NCBI RefSeq assembly: GCF_016908555.1 | Contig: NZ_JAFBEE010000009.1 | Coordinates: 1 to 64,000, forward strand | DNA length: 64,000 nt | Source of the DNA: Alkaliphilus hydrothermalis | GTDB taxonomy: Bacteria > Bacillota > Clostridia > Peptostreptococcales > Natronincolaceae | Direction of reading: 5' to 3' | In this document: in pieces, positions 24,401-33,379 of the stretch | Layout: each line of letters opens with the position of its first letter | Position numbering within the stretch: position 1 is the stretch's first letter | Notes under the pieces: generated by a model | The model's database searches: none | Told to the model about the DNA's origin: nothing | Seen by the model: the letters and a program-made list of their open reading frames with translations, nothing else | Position numbers and translations under genes: made by a program

Positions 24401-26639
24401 TCAAGTACCTACCATTACATCTGTAGAGTATGATAATTATGTTAATCATTTATCTGCTGCTGCTAGTGATAATCATATGGTCTTAAAGTATGATTTGTAT
24501 GATGTGGACGCAGAGGAAGTATTACTGGAGAGCATTGATGGTAACTTTAACATTAATGATTTACCATCAGGAGCATATAGTATTCGGGTTCGTGTACATG
24601 ACTATGCCTACAACATAGCAGAGTCAGACACAATAATGATTGGAGATATTACAATTCCATACGTAACGCTTGAATCTCCAGCTGTATTAGAAGCGTACAA
24701 CGTGAATAATATACCTGTTGTGGGGGCTATTCAAGATGTTAGTAATATCGAATCCTTTAGCTTTATGATAAATGAAGTAGCGACAGGTATAGCACTTCAA
24801 GATACCACAGAGGAAGGGGTAGTATCCTTTAATGGTCAATTAGTAGACTTAGAAGATGGAGTACATCGAGTAAGGGTAAATGCTGAAGATCAATTGGGAA
24901 ATGTGATTGACTTTGAGCGAAAATTCTTCGTGGATACAACCATGCCTACAATTACGCTAGATGATTCTATAGTAAATGCAATGAGCAATGGTGTTGACGC
25001 TGAAGTAGCTACGATAGACTTTAAAGCGACGATAACTGATAACTTCCCAGCGCTATTTGTGAAGTTAAATGGTAATGTTGTATTCTCTCAAGATGCTAAT
25101 TATGCTTACTTAGAAAATAGTGATATAAAGGACGATGCTATTACCCATTCTTTAGTTGAAGCGATGGATTTGGCCTACGGTGAGAATTACATCGTACTTG
25201 AAGCTATGGACTATGCAGGAAACATAAAAGAGGAAATAGTAACAATTACAAGAGGGGCTTCTGATACAGATGTAGCTATCCAGTTGGGCAGCCCTACAGC
25301 ATTAGAGTTCTTTGATAAGGATATAGTTGATGTAAAAGCAACTGTAGTAGACAGCTCCGAGCTTGGTGTTGAAAAGATTGAGGTTAAGCTGGGGGGAGAA
25401 ACTAAAGTTGTCTACCAAGCAGAAGTACCACAAGTGGTAGAAGAACCGTTAGTAGAAGTGCCTGTAATAGAGGAAATCATCGAAGAGCCACCAGTATCAA
25501 AGGAAATCATCGAAGAGCCACCAGTTATAGAGGAAATCTTAGTAGAAGAGCCTGTAATAGCTTCACTAGTAGAAGAAACAACAGTAGAGCCTACTACTTA
25601 TACTATTGAAGAAAACTTTACTAATGTAGCTGATGGACTACATTTTGCAACAGTTACAGTAACTTTAAAGAACGGAAATGTGGTTGAAGCAAAGAGAAAG
25701 ATCTTTGTAGATACTACAGCTCCTATTATCGTAATCCCTGAAGACACGGTACCAGAAACGGTAACCCATGATGTTGATAGTGTTCACTTAGTTGGTGCTA
25801 TAACTGAGAATTTCCCAGCACTATATGTGAAGGTTAATAACACGACTATTCATCAAGAGACAGCTCAATGGCTAACTGTTACAGAAATCACTGGTATAAA
25901 CTATGCTTTAAATAAAGCTGTTAATCTAGCTTACGGAGAGAATGATATTACAGTTACTGCTGTAGATCATGCAGGTAATGTAAGTTCTCAAGCATTTACA
26001 GTTGTACGTGAAGATGCACCAGTAGTAGAACCGCCTGTTGTTGGATTAGGTATTGATACGATTAGCATTTCAAGAACTTCAGATGTAGCTTTTGATAGAG
26101 ATACTACCATCGCTGCAACAGCCAACCAATCTGCTTCTTGGGATATTACAATCTTCAATCCTAATGCAGAAGAGGTAGGAAGCAAAACTGGTGAAGGAAC
26201 AAGTATCAGTTACACTTGGGCTCCTGCTGAGTTTATGAAATTAAACGGAACATATAAAGCAGTAATTACGGCTACTAAAGGCGAAGAGGTTGTTGTAGAA
26301 GAAAGGACTTTCACTGTATATAACTATCCGATAGAAATAGAAGTGATAGAAGTAATTAAACAGGGAAGTAATGTAGTAATTGAGGCAGCCATTAATAACA
26401 TTAGTACATCTGCTAAAGATGTTATGCTTGTTATTCAGGTGAAGGATTCATTAGGTAGAGTGGTTAATATAGCTACTGCTAAAATGAGTGGATTACAGGC
26501 CGGAAATGTTATAGAGCTAGGATCTGGCTTTGGTCTTAACACCTCAGGAAATTACACTGTAGATGTCTTTGTATGGACTGGATGGGAAGATCCTGAATCT
26601 TTAGCAAGCCCAACAACTACCATATTTACAATGGAATAG
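21456..26639 (+). CDS. Large secreted subtilisin-like (S8) protease
   Basis: This 1727-residue cell-envelope protease has a lactocepin-like layout. TTG 21456 lies 7 bases after AAAGGGGG. A signal peptide (LSLILIIALVFSNFAIAVA) and an I9-like propeptide lead into the S8 domain. The catalytic residues are Asp193 (AILDTGVDPSH), His261 (SFHGMHVAGT) and Ser585 (GTSMAAPHVAGG). A PA-type insert (VEDFDGLDLTGKIALISRGE) sits between the last two. Fn3/Ig-like modules fill the C-terminal thousand residues, some with FVDTT.P.I repeats. A Glu/Pro/Val-rich spacer, with repeated IIEEPPV units, is encoded at 25431-25600. No SLH domain or sortase motif was seen, so it may be released or held non-covalently. It could degrade proteins for food or process the neighbouring surface proteins. 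Confidence 0.93.
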   Translation: MSNRKLLSLILIIALVFSNFAIAVAAPIDSIVSFEQETLGEFYEGSSIARDPRVEGLKDSDLIRIIVELESKPVVDYAIERGISLQKMSIQEVGTISDKLMKEQEVVKASIDKRGIDLVYHHEFVQVLNGFSGTTTLKEARAIEDLSGVKRVTIATEYERPQPEMHTSHEIVESMKAWELGFKGEGMVIAILDTGVDPSHRDMSILTDPSKAELQQSDVETLIANNTVSEGKWHNYKVPYGYNYADNNTEILDLGPGASFHGMHVAGTAGANGDTSNGGIKGVAPEAQILAMKVFGNDPGMPSTYGDIYVRAIEDSIKLGADVINMSLGSTGAFVLPEDEDPARVAIRKATEAGIIVAVSAGNSNHIGDGFANPLAKNPDIGVVGSPSINPQTLSVASIENNKILASALRYKNGEIVYMPAGSIDPVSHFKGKQVNFAYAGLGAVEDFDGLDLTGKIALISRGEYPFVEKIMNAQNNGAIGVIIFNHAGEELINMQYPEEGTIPAIFMGNIGGVALKELAETTDNYVVFTGNQQLADNPEMGKMSSFTSWGVTPSLDFKPEITAPGGRIYSTFQNNKYGMMSGTSMAAPHVAGGSAVVLERIDKDFPQLALAERSKLAKNILMNTAKPLLDRALYNNHYKLGNYVSPRRHGAGVMNLYGATTTPAVVVSPADDNLSKVNLKEIGNVSTFTLKVENFGDTPITYNLTGTVGTDLVLNGANRLETQGVFKAGTIGDAAPWLGEFPIAFSATDNTPISQIEVPAGGTVDFKVTLDLTHAVEWSYNAPLAAIFPNGTFVEGFVQLKDAADAVPELSIPYVGFYGDWDKAPIIDDTIYNPNGSPYYGNFTSLTWLDEAADSFEFLGFDPKTGEFNEDLNVISPNNDGLADHARGLFTFLRNAKAVNINILNENGEVVRKVARDTYVRKNYYDGGDGTRFRANDSWIWDGWINNQVAPDGQYYYEVETVIDFEGATPQKVIFPVKVDNQVPTITSVEYDNYVNHLSAAASDNHMVLKYDLYDVDAEEVLLESIDGNFNINDLPSGAYSIRVRVHDYAYNIAESDTIMIGDITIPYVTLESPAVLEAYNVNNIPVVGAIQDVSNIESFSFMINEVATGIALQDTTEEGVVSFNGQLVDLEDGVHRVRVNAEDQLGNVIDFERKFFVDTTMPTITLDDSIVNAMSNGVDAEVATIDFKATITDNFPALFVKLNGNVVFSQDANYAYLENSDIKDDAITHSLVEAMDLAYGENYIVLEAMDYAGNIKEEIVTITRGASDTDVAIQLGSPTALEFFDKDIVDVKATVVDSSELGVEKIEVKLGGETKVVYQAEVPQVVEEPLVEVPVIEEIIEEPPVSKEIIEEPPVIEEILVEEPVIASLVEETTVEPTTYTIEENFTNVADGLHFATVTVTLKNGNVVEAKRKIFVDTTAPIIVIPEDTVPETVTHDVDSVHLVGAITENFPALYVKVNNTTIHQETAQWLTVTEITGINYALNKAVNLAYGENDITVTAVDHAGNVSSQAFTVVREDAPVVEPPVVGLGIDTISISRTSDVAFDRDTTIAATANQSASWDITIFNPNAEEVGSKTGEGTSISYTWAPAEFMKLNGTYKAVITATKGEEVVVEERTFTVYNYPIEIEVIEVIKQGSNVVIEAAINNISTSAKDVMLVIQVKDSLGRVVNIATAKMSGLQAGNVIELGSGFGLNTSGNYTVDVFVWTGWEDPESLASPTTTIFTME

Positions 26640-26644
26640 GATAA

Positions 26645-26681
26645 TTAATTGAAAAGGGGGCAATTCCCCCTTTTCAATTAA
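26645..26681. terminator. Rho-independent terminator
   Basis: TTAATTGAAAAGGGGG and its complement flank a CAATT loop, then A-rich/T-rich flanks. It could work in both directions. Confidence 0.85.
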
Positions 26682-26726
26682 AAAAATTATCTATAGGGAT
26701 ATATTTTTTTGGAGGGAGGCATTAGG

Positions 26727-28631
26727 TTGAAGAAAACTATTTCCGTATTATTAGTGTTTTTAATGTGTATATTGACTATACAGCCAGCTATTGCGGCTCT
26801 ACCTACATATAGTTTAGAGGTATCCTTGCAGAGGGATAGCTACTATCAAGGGAGTTCAGTCCTTTTTAATGGACAGGTAAAGAAAGATAATGAAGGACTG
26901 GGGTATACTTCCGTTACTGTTAAGGTAGAAAATAGTGAGACCCAGAAGGCTATTTACGTAGATCAACTATTAACAGATGCTGAGGGAGGGTTTACAAAAA
27001 CCTTTACTCTGCCTGGAGATGTTGCTACTGGAAATTATATAGCAACTTTTATAGCTGCAGAAGTAAAACAAGAGCTGTCATTTGATATATTAGCGGGTGC
27101 CATAAGTTCCAGTTTAACCCTTAACAAGACTCAGCTGCATCCCAATGAGGTTTTGGAAGTGAGGGGAGTAGCTACAAAGGATGCAGAGGAACAGGCTTAT
27201 GCACCAGTAATTATTAAAATATTGAAGAATGATACTGTAAAATATGTAATGGATTTAGTGACAGATGGACAAGGGAATTTTAGTACTACCTATAGGGTAC
27301 CTAGCAGTGGTGCATTAGGAGAGTACGTTGTACAGGCTTATATATTTGACGCGACATTAGAAAAGGAGTTTACAGTAATAGAAAGAACATTGAAGCCACC
27401 ACCACCGGTAATCACACCGCCGCCGGTAATCACACCACCTCAACCAGAGGTGCCTAAGGGTAAAGAAACAGACAGTGGTAAGGCGACTGTCACTAAGAAT
27501 GATACTGGTAAGGTAATGCTTAAAGTAGAGCTAGATCAAGAGAAAGTAGGAAAAATGATTGAAGCAGCGGTAGGTAACAGGGTAAATATTGACGTAAAGA
27601 TACAGGAAGGTACATCAGAAGCGATAGTCGAATTTGATGCAGCGATCATTACGAAAGCTAGAGTAATGGGGAAAACGTTGGTAATCGACACTGGTATAGC
27701 AGAGGTGGAAATTGATGCAGATGATATCTCTGTTGAAGAAGGGTCTGTCCTATCCCTTCAAACTAGTATTGATAGTAAAGAAGATGCTGAATTTGTCCTA
27801 CGGAACAGAGGGTCCAATGATTATAAGGCTACCTCCCAGGTCTTCAACTTGAAGTTAACTGCAACAAAAAACGATAAGACCCACAAAGTAGTTTTTAATC
27901 AACCCCTTACTATTAAATTAAAATATAGTCATTCAAAAAATATCAATACAGCAAAATTAGGGGTATATTTTTTTAATCCTGATTCTAGAAACTTTGAATA
28001 TGCTGGAGGAAGAGTTGTAGAAGAAGGAACGATAATATTCAATGCTAATCACTTTAGTAAATACACAGTGATGGAGTACAATAGAGTCTTTGATGATATA
28101 AGTGAGCATTGGGCTAAAGCAAATGTTGAGGTGTTGGCATCGAGACATATCATAGACGGTGTGGACGAGAGAAATTATGCACCAAGTAGTAATGTGACAA
28201 GAGCACAATTTGCTAAATTAATTGTTGAGGCTCTAAATCTAACAAAAGGTGAAAAGGAGCAAGCCTTTGCTGATGTAGCTCCAGATATGTGGTATACACA
28301 ACCAATAGAAATTGCTGCTAGCTTAGGGATTGTAGAAGGCTTTGACGGGAAATTTGATCCTAAGGGCGAAATAACCAGAGAACAAATGGCAGTTATGCTA
28401 GTAAGGGCTCTAAAGGTTGTAAATCCTGAGGCAACTGATCGCATTAGTGCTGTGAGTTTTGCTGATAAAGATGAAATGGCTACATGGTCTCAGGAGGCAA
28501 TCGCTATTGCAACGGATCATGGTCTGGTAACAGGAGTTGGAGAAAACAAATTTAACCCGAAGGACAAAACTACCCGTGCACAAGCTGCAGTAGTAATTTA
28601 CCGATTGCTAGAGTTATTAGATAAAATCTAA
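26727..28631 (+). CDS. SLH-anchored Ig-like surface protein
   Basis: This 634-residue secreted protein starts at TTG, 7 bases after GGAGGGAGG; the frame upstream of that has no site. The signal peptide is LKKTISVLLVFLMCILTIQP with cleavage near AIAAL. Two Ig/MG-like beta modules follow (coding about 26790-27370), each with the pattern LxVSLQRDSYYQGSSV or LNKTQLHPNEVLEV and ending GNYIATF or GEYVVQAYI. Then come a Pro-rich linker (PPPPVITPPPVITPP), a beta domain similar to one in the 16288 protein (ending FSKYTVMEYNRVFDD), and three SLH modules (28085-28620) with TRAQFAKLI, TREQMAVMLV and TRAQAAVVIYRL. It is probably a wall-bound adhesin or structural protein. Confidence 0.9.
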   Translation: MKKTISVLLVFLMCILTIQPAIAALPTYSLEVSLQRDSYYQGSSVLFNGQVKKDNEGLGYTSVTVKVENSETQKAIYVDQLLTDAEGGFTKTFTLPGDVATGNYIATFIAAEVKQELSFDILAGAISSSLTLNKTQLHPNEVLEVRGVATKDAEEQAYAPVIIKILKNDTVKYVMDLVTDGQGNFSTTYRVPSSGALGEYVVQAYIFDATLEKEFTVIERTLKPPPPVITPPPVITPPQPEVPKGKETDSGKATVTKNDTGKVMLKVELDQEKVGKMIEAAVGNRVNIDVKIQEGTSEAIVEFDAAIITKARVMGKTLVIDTGIAEVEIDADDISVEEGSVLSLQTSIDSKEDAEFVLRNRGSNDYKATSQVFNLKLTATKNDKTHKVVFNQPLTIKLKYSHSKNINTAKLGVYFFNPDSRNFEYAGGRVVEEGTIIFNANHFSKYTVMEYNRVFDDISEHWAKANVEVLASRHIIDGVDERNYAPSSNVTRAQFAKLIVEALNLTKGEKEQAFADVAPDMWYTQPIEIAASLGIVEGFDGKFDPKGEITREQMAVMLVRALKVVNPEATDRISAVSFADKDEMATWSQEAIAIATDHGLVTGVGENKFNPKDKTTRAQAAVVIYRLLELLDKI

Positions 28632-28641
28632 TTTAAATTGT

Positions 28642-28678
28642 AAAAAGTCTTGAAGATAAAATGTCTTCAAGACTTTTT
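28642..28678. terminator. Rho-independent terminator
   Basis: AAAAAGTCTTGAAGA pairs perfectly with TCTTCAAGACTTTTT around TAAAATG. Confidence 0.9.
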
Positions 28679-28792
28679 ATATGCGTGGCTCCAGAGAAGC
28701 TGAGGGACGATTAAGTTTTTTCCTTTATACCTCCTACAAATAATGGTAAAATAAAAGAAACATGTCAAATATTACATACATGGAGGTATAAT

Positions 28793-31700
28793 ATGAGAAA
28801 ACATAGGACCTTAAGCCTACTACTTGTAGTCATAATCCTACTAATGACAGGATGTCAGATAAATACACTTGCATTAAATCCGGTTCAGAAAATTCAGGTA
28901 GAACCAAAGGAAACTCCCAACTACAGGATGAAAATGTTGGTGGTCTACGGGGACGATGGCTACTTGCCCCTATATCAGCAATTGAAACAAAGTCTAGTGG
29001 TGGGGTTACAGGTGGATTCTATCCCCTTAGAATCAGTAACAGGCACAAACCTTAAAGCCTATGACATCGTTTACCTATCTTCAATGGATGCTAAAATAAA
29101 GGGACTGAAGGGGAATCAATCTTCTATCTATGAGTATGTTGAGCAAGGGGGACGTCTCATACTTTCTCAAGAGATTTTAGCCGCTTTTCCTTCAAGTTTT
29201 ACAGGACTTGAACATCAAGTAAAATTAGTTGATATTAATCAACAGAATCTAAGCTACCCAGAAGTGGGAGGGGATTTAAAGGGTGTTCAAAAAATAGCTC
29301 AGGCCTTTGAAAAAGACTATAGAAAGCACATTAATAAAGAGCTGAAAGTACAAACAGCAAAGGTCAAGGGGGCAGAGGTAGTCATAGGCTACAAAGACCA
29401 AGCCCTTGTTTCTATAAATCAATATGAATCAGGGAAGGTGATTGTCCTATCAGACTTCCTACCCAACTACAATCAATACATCACAGGCTTTGACCTAGTT
29501 GAAAGAAAAGAAGAAAACAACTACTTTCAGTTCTTCTACGCAACAGCTAACTATCAGATGTTGAATGAACTGATGAGTTACTTTTCAAAGGATCAATATG
29601 GAATGTCCTTTAAGAAGGTTTTAGGAACCTATGGAAGACCAGCAATGGCATGGCAAAATCATTATGAAGTATTGGATTCTATAAAAAATAAGGAACTAAT
29701 TACTTGGATAGATATATTAAAAAAGCACAATCAAATCCCCTCTATTTCCCTTGTAAGGGGGTCCTATGACTGGGGTGAATGGTATAATACCATTACATAT
29801 CACATTAATGTAGGTAGCAACAATAAGCCCAAATTCATGGGGGAGGAAGAAAACTCCTATTATTCCAATGGAGTTTACATTAAGGACACTAAAGACCAAG
29901 ATATCACCCTAGAAAAATATCCAGAGCTCGTCAGCTACTATTCTAAAGTAGATAGGAACTTTAGACCCTACCCCTATTTTATTGACTGGAATAAAGACAG
30001 CCAGATGGATATTATTGTAGGAAATCATAATGGTACAATAGCAATTATGGAAAATGCTGGAACAAAAGAAGCACCCCGTTTTAAGGAACCAACTACTTTA
30101 AAGGATTCAAAAGGCAAAGATATCAATCTAGGGGAAAATGCAGCCCCCACAGTGGTGGACTTTGACGGAAATGGACTTAATGATCTGATTGTTGGAAATA
30201 AGGCAGGTAAGGTTTATCTTTTAATCAATACAGAGAAGGGTATTTTATCTCCTCAAGCCCTCAAGACGGCAAAGGGAAAGGAGATTAAAGTCTCTGGAGA
30301 GGCAGCCCCCTTTGTTGGAGATCTAACTGGTGATGGAACCATGGATTTAGTGGTGGGGGATCAAAGTGGTAAGGTGTATTTTTATGAAGGAATAAAAGCA
30401 CAAGGACAAAAGCTGAAGTTTACAGAGGGTAGAGAAGTGTCCATTAAGGGACAGTCTCTGATAGTCAACAAATTTGCTTCTCCCCATATAGGAGACTATA
30501 ACGGTGATGGAAAAATGGATTTGTTGGTGGGGGATGCCAACGGTGATATCCACATAAATCTGAATACAGAGACAGAAACAACTAAAACAAATGGGGAATT
30601 GCCCTTATCCTATAAAGGAAAGGCTGCCGCCGAAAGGAAAAATATCTACGGGAAAAACACAATCTATACTGGAAAGAATGTTGTCCCCTTCCTCTTGGAC
30701 TGGGATGAAGATGGACGGATGGATTTAATGACTGGCCAATTAAGCTTCTCCAGGACCTACGATTTATCCCTGAATAATTTCCCGTACAAAAATGAGCTAG
30801 AAGAAAACTTAAAATATGCACAGCAACAACATGTTCCTATTTTTCCCCATATATATTTCCATAGCCACAAGGATGATGCACTGGAGAAGAGGGAGATTGA
30901 GCTACATCAAGAAAACTTTAAGAGGTTAGGCTTGCCCTGGGGCTATACTGGCACCAATCAGCATACATGGCGGGTAAATGTTGATGATCCTACCCAGAGC
31001 TTTAGGAATTTAATGGAGTATGGTATTTGGAATAACTTTGGTTTTAAAACACCAAATGCCCCTACAGACCCCAACTTTGGTAGGGACTACATTTGGTCTA
31101 CCCCCTTCATAATGATGGAGGGAGAAGAATTTTTACCAATGGTGCTATTCACCCCATCCCCCTTCATTAGAAACTATGGGGAAGTCTACGATCATTTAGC
31201 TGATATGGATACTCCCTTTACCTTTTTTGAACATATCGAGTACAAAATTACTAGGGGTGGAAGTGGCCTTCAGCATCTAATGCAGATGATTGACTTCTCA
31301 AATGAAGTAAGAGAAAAGTATAATTATGCCTTTATGACGGAGGAGCAGATGGCAATGGCCTTCATCAATACCTTTTATACTGACTATGAAATCACTATAG
31401 GGGATAAGCAGGTTCAAATAACACCAAATATTGAAAATGTTCCTCAGCATCTGGCGGCGGAGTACATCGGTACTGGTGGTATTGGAATAGAACTGGGGGA
31501 AAAGTTAAAAGGAAACAAGATTACCGCAGATGCTTTAATACAATACAGACAGGAAGATCGACTATATATCGGAGTAGGAGGGGCCGTTAAATTAGATATG
31601 ACTAGTAATAAATTTAGTGCAGTTTCTAAACCTCCAATATCAATACTAATGGTAAATGGACCCATTGAATACCAATGGGAAGGAAATGAATTAATCATAA

Positions 31701-31855
31701 AGTTCAAGAGTAAAGGATTGAACCAGATTATGCTTTCATCTGAAAATACACTAGAAGTAAAAGGAGAAGAAATCAAGGTAGAGGAGCAAGATAGGATATA
31801 CACTGTAACCCATTATGGGGAAAACCTAGAGATGAGGGTTAATCCCAAAAAATAA
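28793..31855 (+). CDS. FG-GAP/VCBS-repeat surface lipoprotein
   Basis: This 1020-residue lipoprotein has the lipobox LLMTGC with lipidated Cys21. Residues about 47-260 look like a Rossmann-type domain (KMLVVYGDDGYLPLYQQL, YDIVYLSSMD, EYVEQGGRLILSQEIL), similar to glutamine-amidotransferase-like folds. Five FG-GAP repeats follow at about 395-650, each with a calcium-type DxDxDG loop: DWNKDSQMD, DFDGNGLND, DLTGDGTMD, DYNGDGKMD and DWDEDGRMD. They probably form a beta-propeller. The C-terminal 370 residues resemble part of a polysaccharide-deacetylase-like barrel (YGIWNNFGFKTPNAPTDPNF) followed by a beta domain. Function is unknown; sugar or wall binding is plausible. It has GGAGGT before the ATG, and weak hairpins end the transcript. 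Confidence 0.85.
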   Translation: MRKHRTLSLLLVVIILLMTGCQINTLALNPVQKIQVEPKETPNYRMKMLVVYGDDGYLPLYQQLKQSLVVGLQVDSIPLESVTGTNLKAYDIVYLSSMDAKIKGLKGNQSSIYEYVEQGGRLILSQEILAAFPSSFTGLEHQVKLVDINQQNLSYPEVGGDLKGVQKIAQAFEKDYRKHINKELKVQTAKVKGAEVVIGYKDQALVSINQYESGKVIVLSDFLPNYNQYITGFDLVERKEENNYFQFFYATANYQMLNELMSYFSKDQYGMSFKKVLGTYGRPAMAWQNHYEVLDSIKNKELITWIDILKKHNQIPSISLVRGSYDWGEWYNTITYHINVGSNNKPKFMGEEENSYYSNGVYIKDTKDQDITLEKYPELVSYYSKVDRNFRPYPYFIDWNKDSQMDIIVGNHNGTIAIMENAGTKEAPRFKEPTTLKDSKGKDINLGENAAPTVVDFDGNGLNDLIVGNKAGKVYLLINTEKGILSPQALKTAKGKEIKVSGEAAPFVGDLTGDGTMDLVVGDQSGKVYFYEGIKAQGQKLKFTEGREVSIKGQSLIVNKFASPHIGDYNGDGKMDLLVGDANGDIHINLNTETETTKTNGELPLSYKGKAAAERKNIYGKNTIYTGKNVVPFLLDWDEDGRMDLMTGQLSFSRTYDLSLNNFPYKNELEENLKYAQQQHVPIFPHIYFHSHKDDALEKREIELHQENFKRLGLPWGYTGTNQHTWRVNVDDPTQSFRNLMEYGIWNNFGFKTPNAPTDPNFGRDYIWSTPFIMMEGEEFLPMVLFTPSPFIRNYGEVYDHLADMDTPFTFFEHIEYKITRGGSGLQHLMQMIDFSNEVREKYNYAFMTEEQMAMAFINTFYTDYEITIGDKQVQITPNIENVPQHLAAEYIGTGGIGIELGEKLKGNKITADALIQYRQEDRLYIGVGGAVKLDMTSNKFSAVSKPPISILMVNGPIEYQWEGNELIIKFKSKGLNQIMLSSENTLEVKGEEIKVEEQDRIYTVTHYGENLEMRVNPKK

Positions 31856-31900
31856 TTTTAAACAGTTTGAATGAAACAGTTTAAATGTCCCTTCAGGAGA

Positions 31901-31921
31901 AATCCTTTAGGGATTTTTCTA
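31901..31921 (+). terminator. Weak terminator
   Basis: AAATCC pairs with GGGATTT around TTTA, followed by TTCT. A short stem with modest support. Confidence 0.45.
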
Positions 31922-32024
31922 TTAAAATTCATACAATTCTGCCACAATTTAATCATATTTATCCCAAACTCTCCACCTATAATAAAGTTGTAATCAAAAC
32001 AATATAAAAAAAGGAGAGATAAAC

Positions 32025-32567
32025 ATGAAAAAGATAGTTGCGATGGTTTTAATGGTATGTGTTTTAGTTGTTGGTGGAGGAAATACATTTGCTTTTCAAG
32101 GTGAAGAAGAGATTTTCTTAGGGGAAGATATGGAGAGTATTGAAAGAGAAGGTCAGTTGCCAGAGGTAAAAGAAAACAAGCGATTTAACACATTAAAAGA
32201 ATTTAGAAATGAGCTTCAACAGCTAAACCAACTTAAAATTCAAGCTTTGGAACTTAGAACTGAAGCTGCAGAAAAACACGGTACAATCCTAGACTTATAC
32301 ATCGAAGCAAGGGAAAATCAGATGATGGAAGAACTACAGGAGGCGAAGGAAGTACGTCAGACCATAAAGGGAGTTAACAATGAAATTGCCCAATATAAAG
32401 AAGAAATGAAGGAATCTATGAAGAGCTTCCGTCAAGCTGTGAAAAATGATGAAATTGAAGTAGCTAGACAACACATAAACAATGCAATAACGTTAAAAAG
32501 TTTAGTTAATAGCAAAATATCAGCAAAGCTACTTCTACTAGACGAGATTATTGAAATTCTTTCTTAA
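32025..32567 (+). CDS. Small secreted coiled-coil protein
   Basis: This 180-residue protein has a signal peptide (MKKIVAMVLMVCVLVVGGGN, cleavage near TFAFQ). The rest is almost wholly charged alpha helix (KEFRNELQQLNQLKIQALEL, EELQEAKEVRQTIKGVNNEI), predicted to form coiled coils. No catalytic motif was seen. AAAGGAGAG precedes the ATG. It lies 130 bases upstream of an OmpR-type two-component system and could be an extracytoplasmic sensor partner, in the way periplasmic CpxP-like helical proteins serve their kinases. That is inference from position and shape only. Confidence 0.75.
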   Translation: MKKIVAMVLMVCVLVVGGGNTFAFQGEEEIFLGEDMESIEREGQLPEVKENKRFNTLKEFRNELQQLNQLKIQALELRTEAAEKHGTILDLYIEARENQMMEELQEAKEVRQTIKGVNNEIAQYKEEMKESMKSFRQAVKNDEIEVARQHINNAITLKSLVNSKISAKLLLLDEIIEILS

Positions 32568-32610
32568 GCTACACGCTAATGGATTAGACTAAAAAATGAA
32601 TAGACTTAAC

Positions 32611-32644
32611 AAGTAAAGGGATGGGGCAACCGATCTCTTTACTT
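32611..32644 (+). terminator. Hairpin between the coiled-coil gene and the response regulator
   Basis: AAGTAAAGGGAT pairs with ATCTCTTTACTT with one G-U. The T run after it is poor. Confidence 0.6.
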
Positions 32645-32698
32645 TGTTATAGGAAGTTTTATATAATTTATATATAATTAATGTAGGGGGTGGAAAAA

Positions 32699-33379
32699 GT
32701 GAAAAAGATATTTGTGGTGGAGGACGAGTTTAATATTCGAGATTTGATTAAGAAATATCTGGAGAAAGAGGGCTATAGCGTCACTACCTTTCAAGATGGA
32801 AGTACGATTTTGCAAGAAATAAAAAGATTAAAGCCAGACCTAGTGGTGTTGGATATCATGCTACCGGGGATGGATGGATTGGAGATTTGTAAAGAAATAA
32901 GGAAGGATAGTAATATACCCATCATATTTGTATCCGCCCGAGATGAAGAGTTTGATAGGATTTTAGGTCTAGAAATCGGGGGAGATGATTATTTATCAAA
33001 GCCCTTTAGTCCCAGGGAGCTGGTGGCTAGGGTGAAAAATATCTTTAGAAGGCTGCAAACGGCCAGTATTGAAGAAGATAAGATAATTGAGATAAAGAAC
33101 ATGAAAATATATCCCACCAGAAGATACATTACCTGTAATGAAGAAGAGATTAAATTATCAAACAAGGAATACGAGCTGCTTGAATTCCTATGCAAACATC
33201 AAAATCTTCCCTTTACAAGGGAACAACTACAGGAAAATGTATGGGGTTATGAGTACATAGGGGATTCGAGGATTGTAGATGATCTTGTAAAACGCCTCAG
33301 AAAAAAACTAAAAGAAAAGGAATCGCAGGTGGATATCGTAACCGTCTGGGGATATGGGTATCGGGTAGATGGCAAATAG
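32699..33379 (+). CDS. OmpR/PhoB-type response regulator
   Basis: This 226-residue DNA-binding regulator starts at GTG 32699, 8 bases after AGGGGG; a GTG at 32690 overlaps that site. The receiver domain has the acidic pocket EDE, the phosphoacceptor Asp52 in VVLDIMLPGMDG, and Lys in DYLSKPFSPRELVAR. The winged-helix domain at about 130-226 has LSNKEYELLEFL and the recognition region RIVDDLVKRLRKKL. It overlaps the histidine kinase gene by 11 bases, so the two act as a pair. Nearby surface genes could be targets. Confidence 0.95.
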   Translation: MKKIFVVEDEFNIRDLIKKYLEKEGYSVTTFQDGSTILQEIKRLKPDLVVLDIMLPGMDGLEICKEIRKDSNIPIIFVSARDEEFDRILGLEIGGDDYLSKPFSPRELVARVKNIFRRLQTASIEEDKIIEIKNMKIYPTRRYITCNEEEIKLSNKEYELLEFLCKHQNLPFTREQLQENVWGYEYIGDSRIVDDLVKRLRKKLKEKESQVDIVTVWGYGYRVDGK

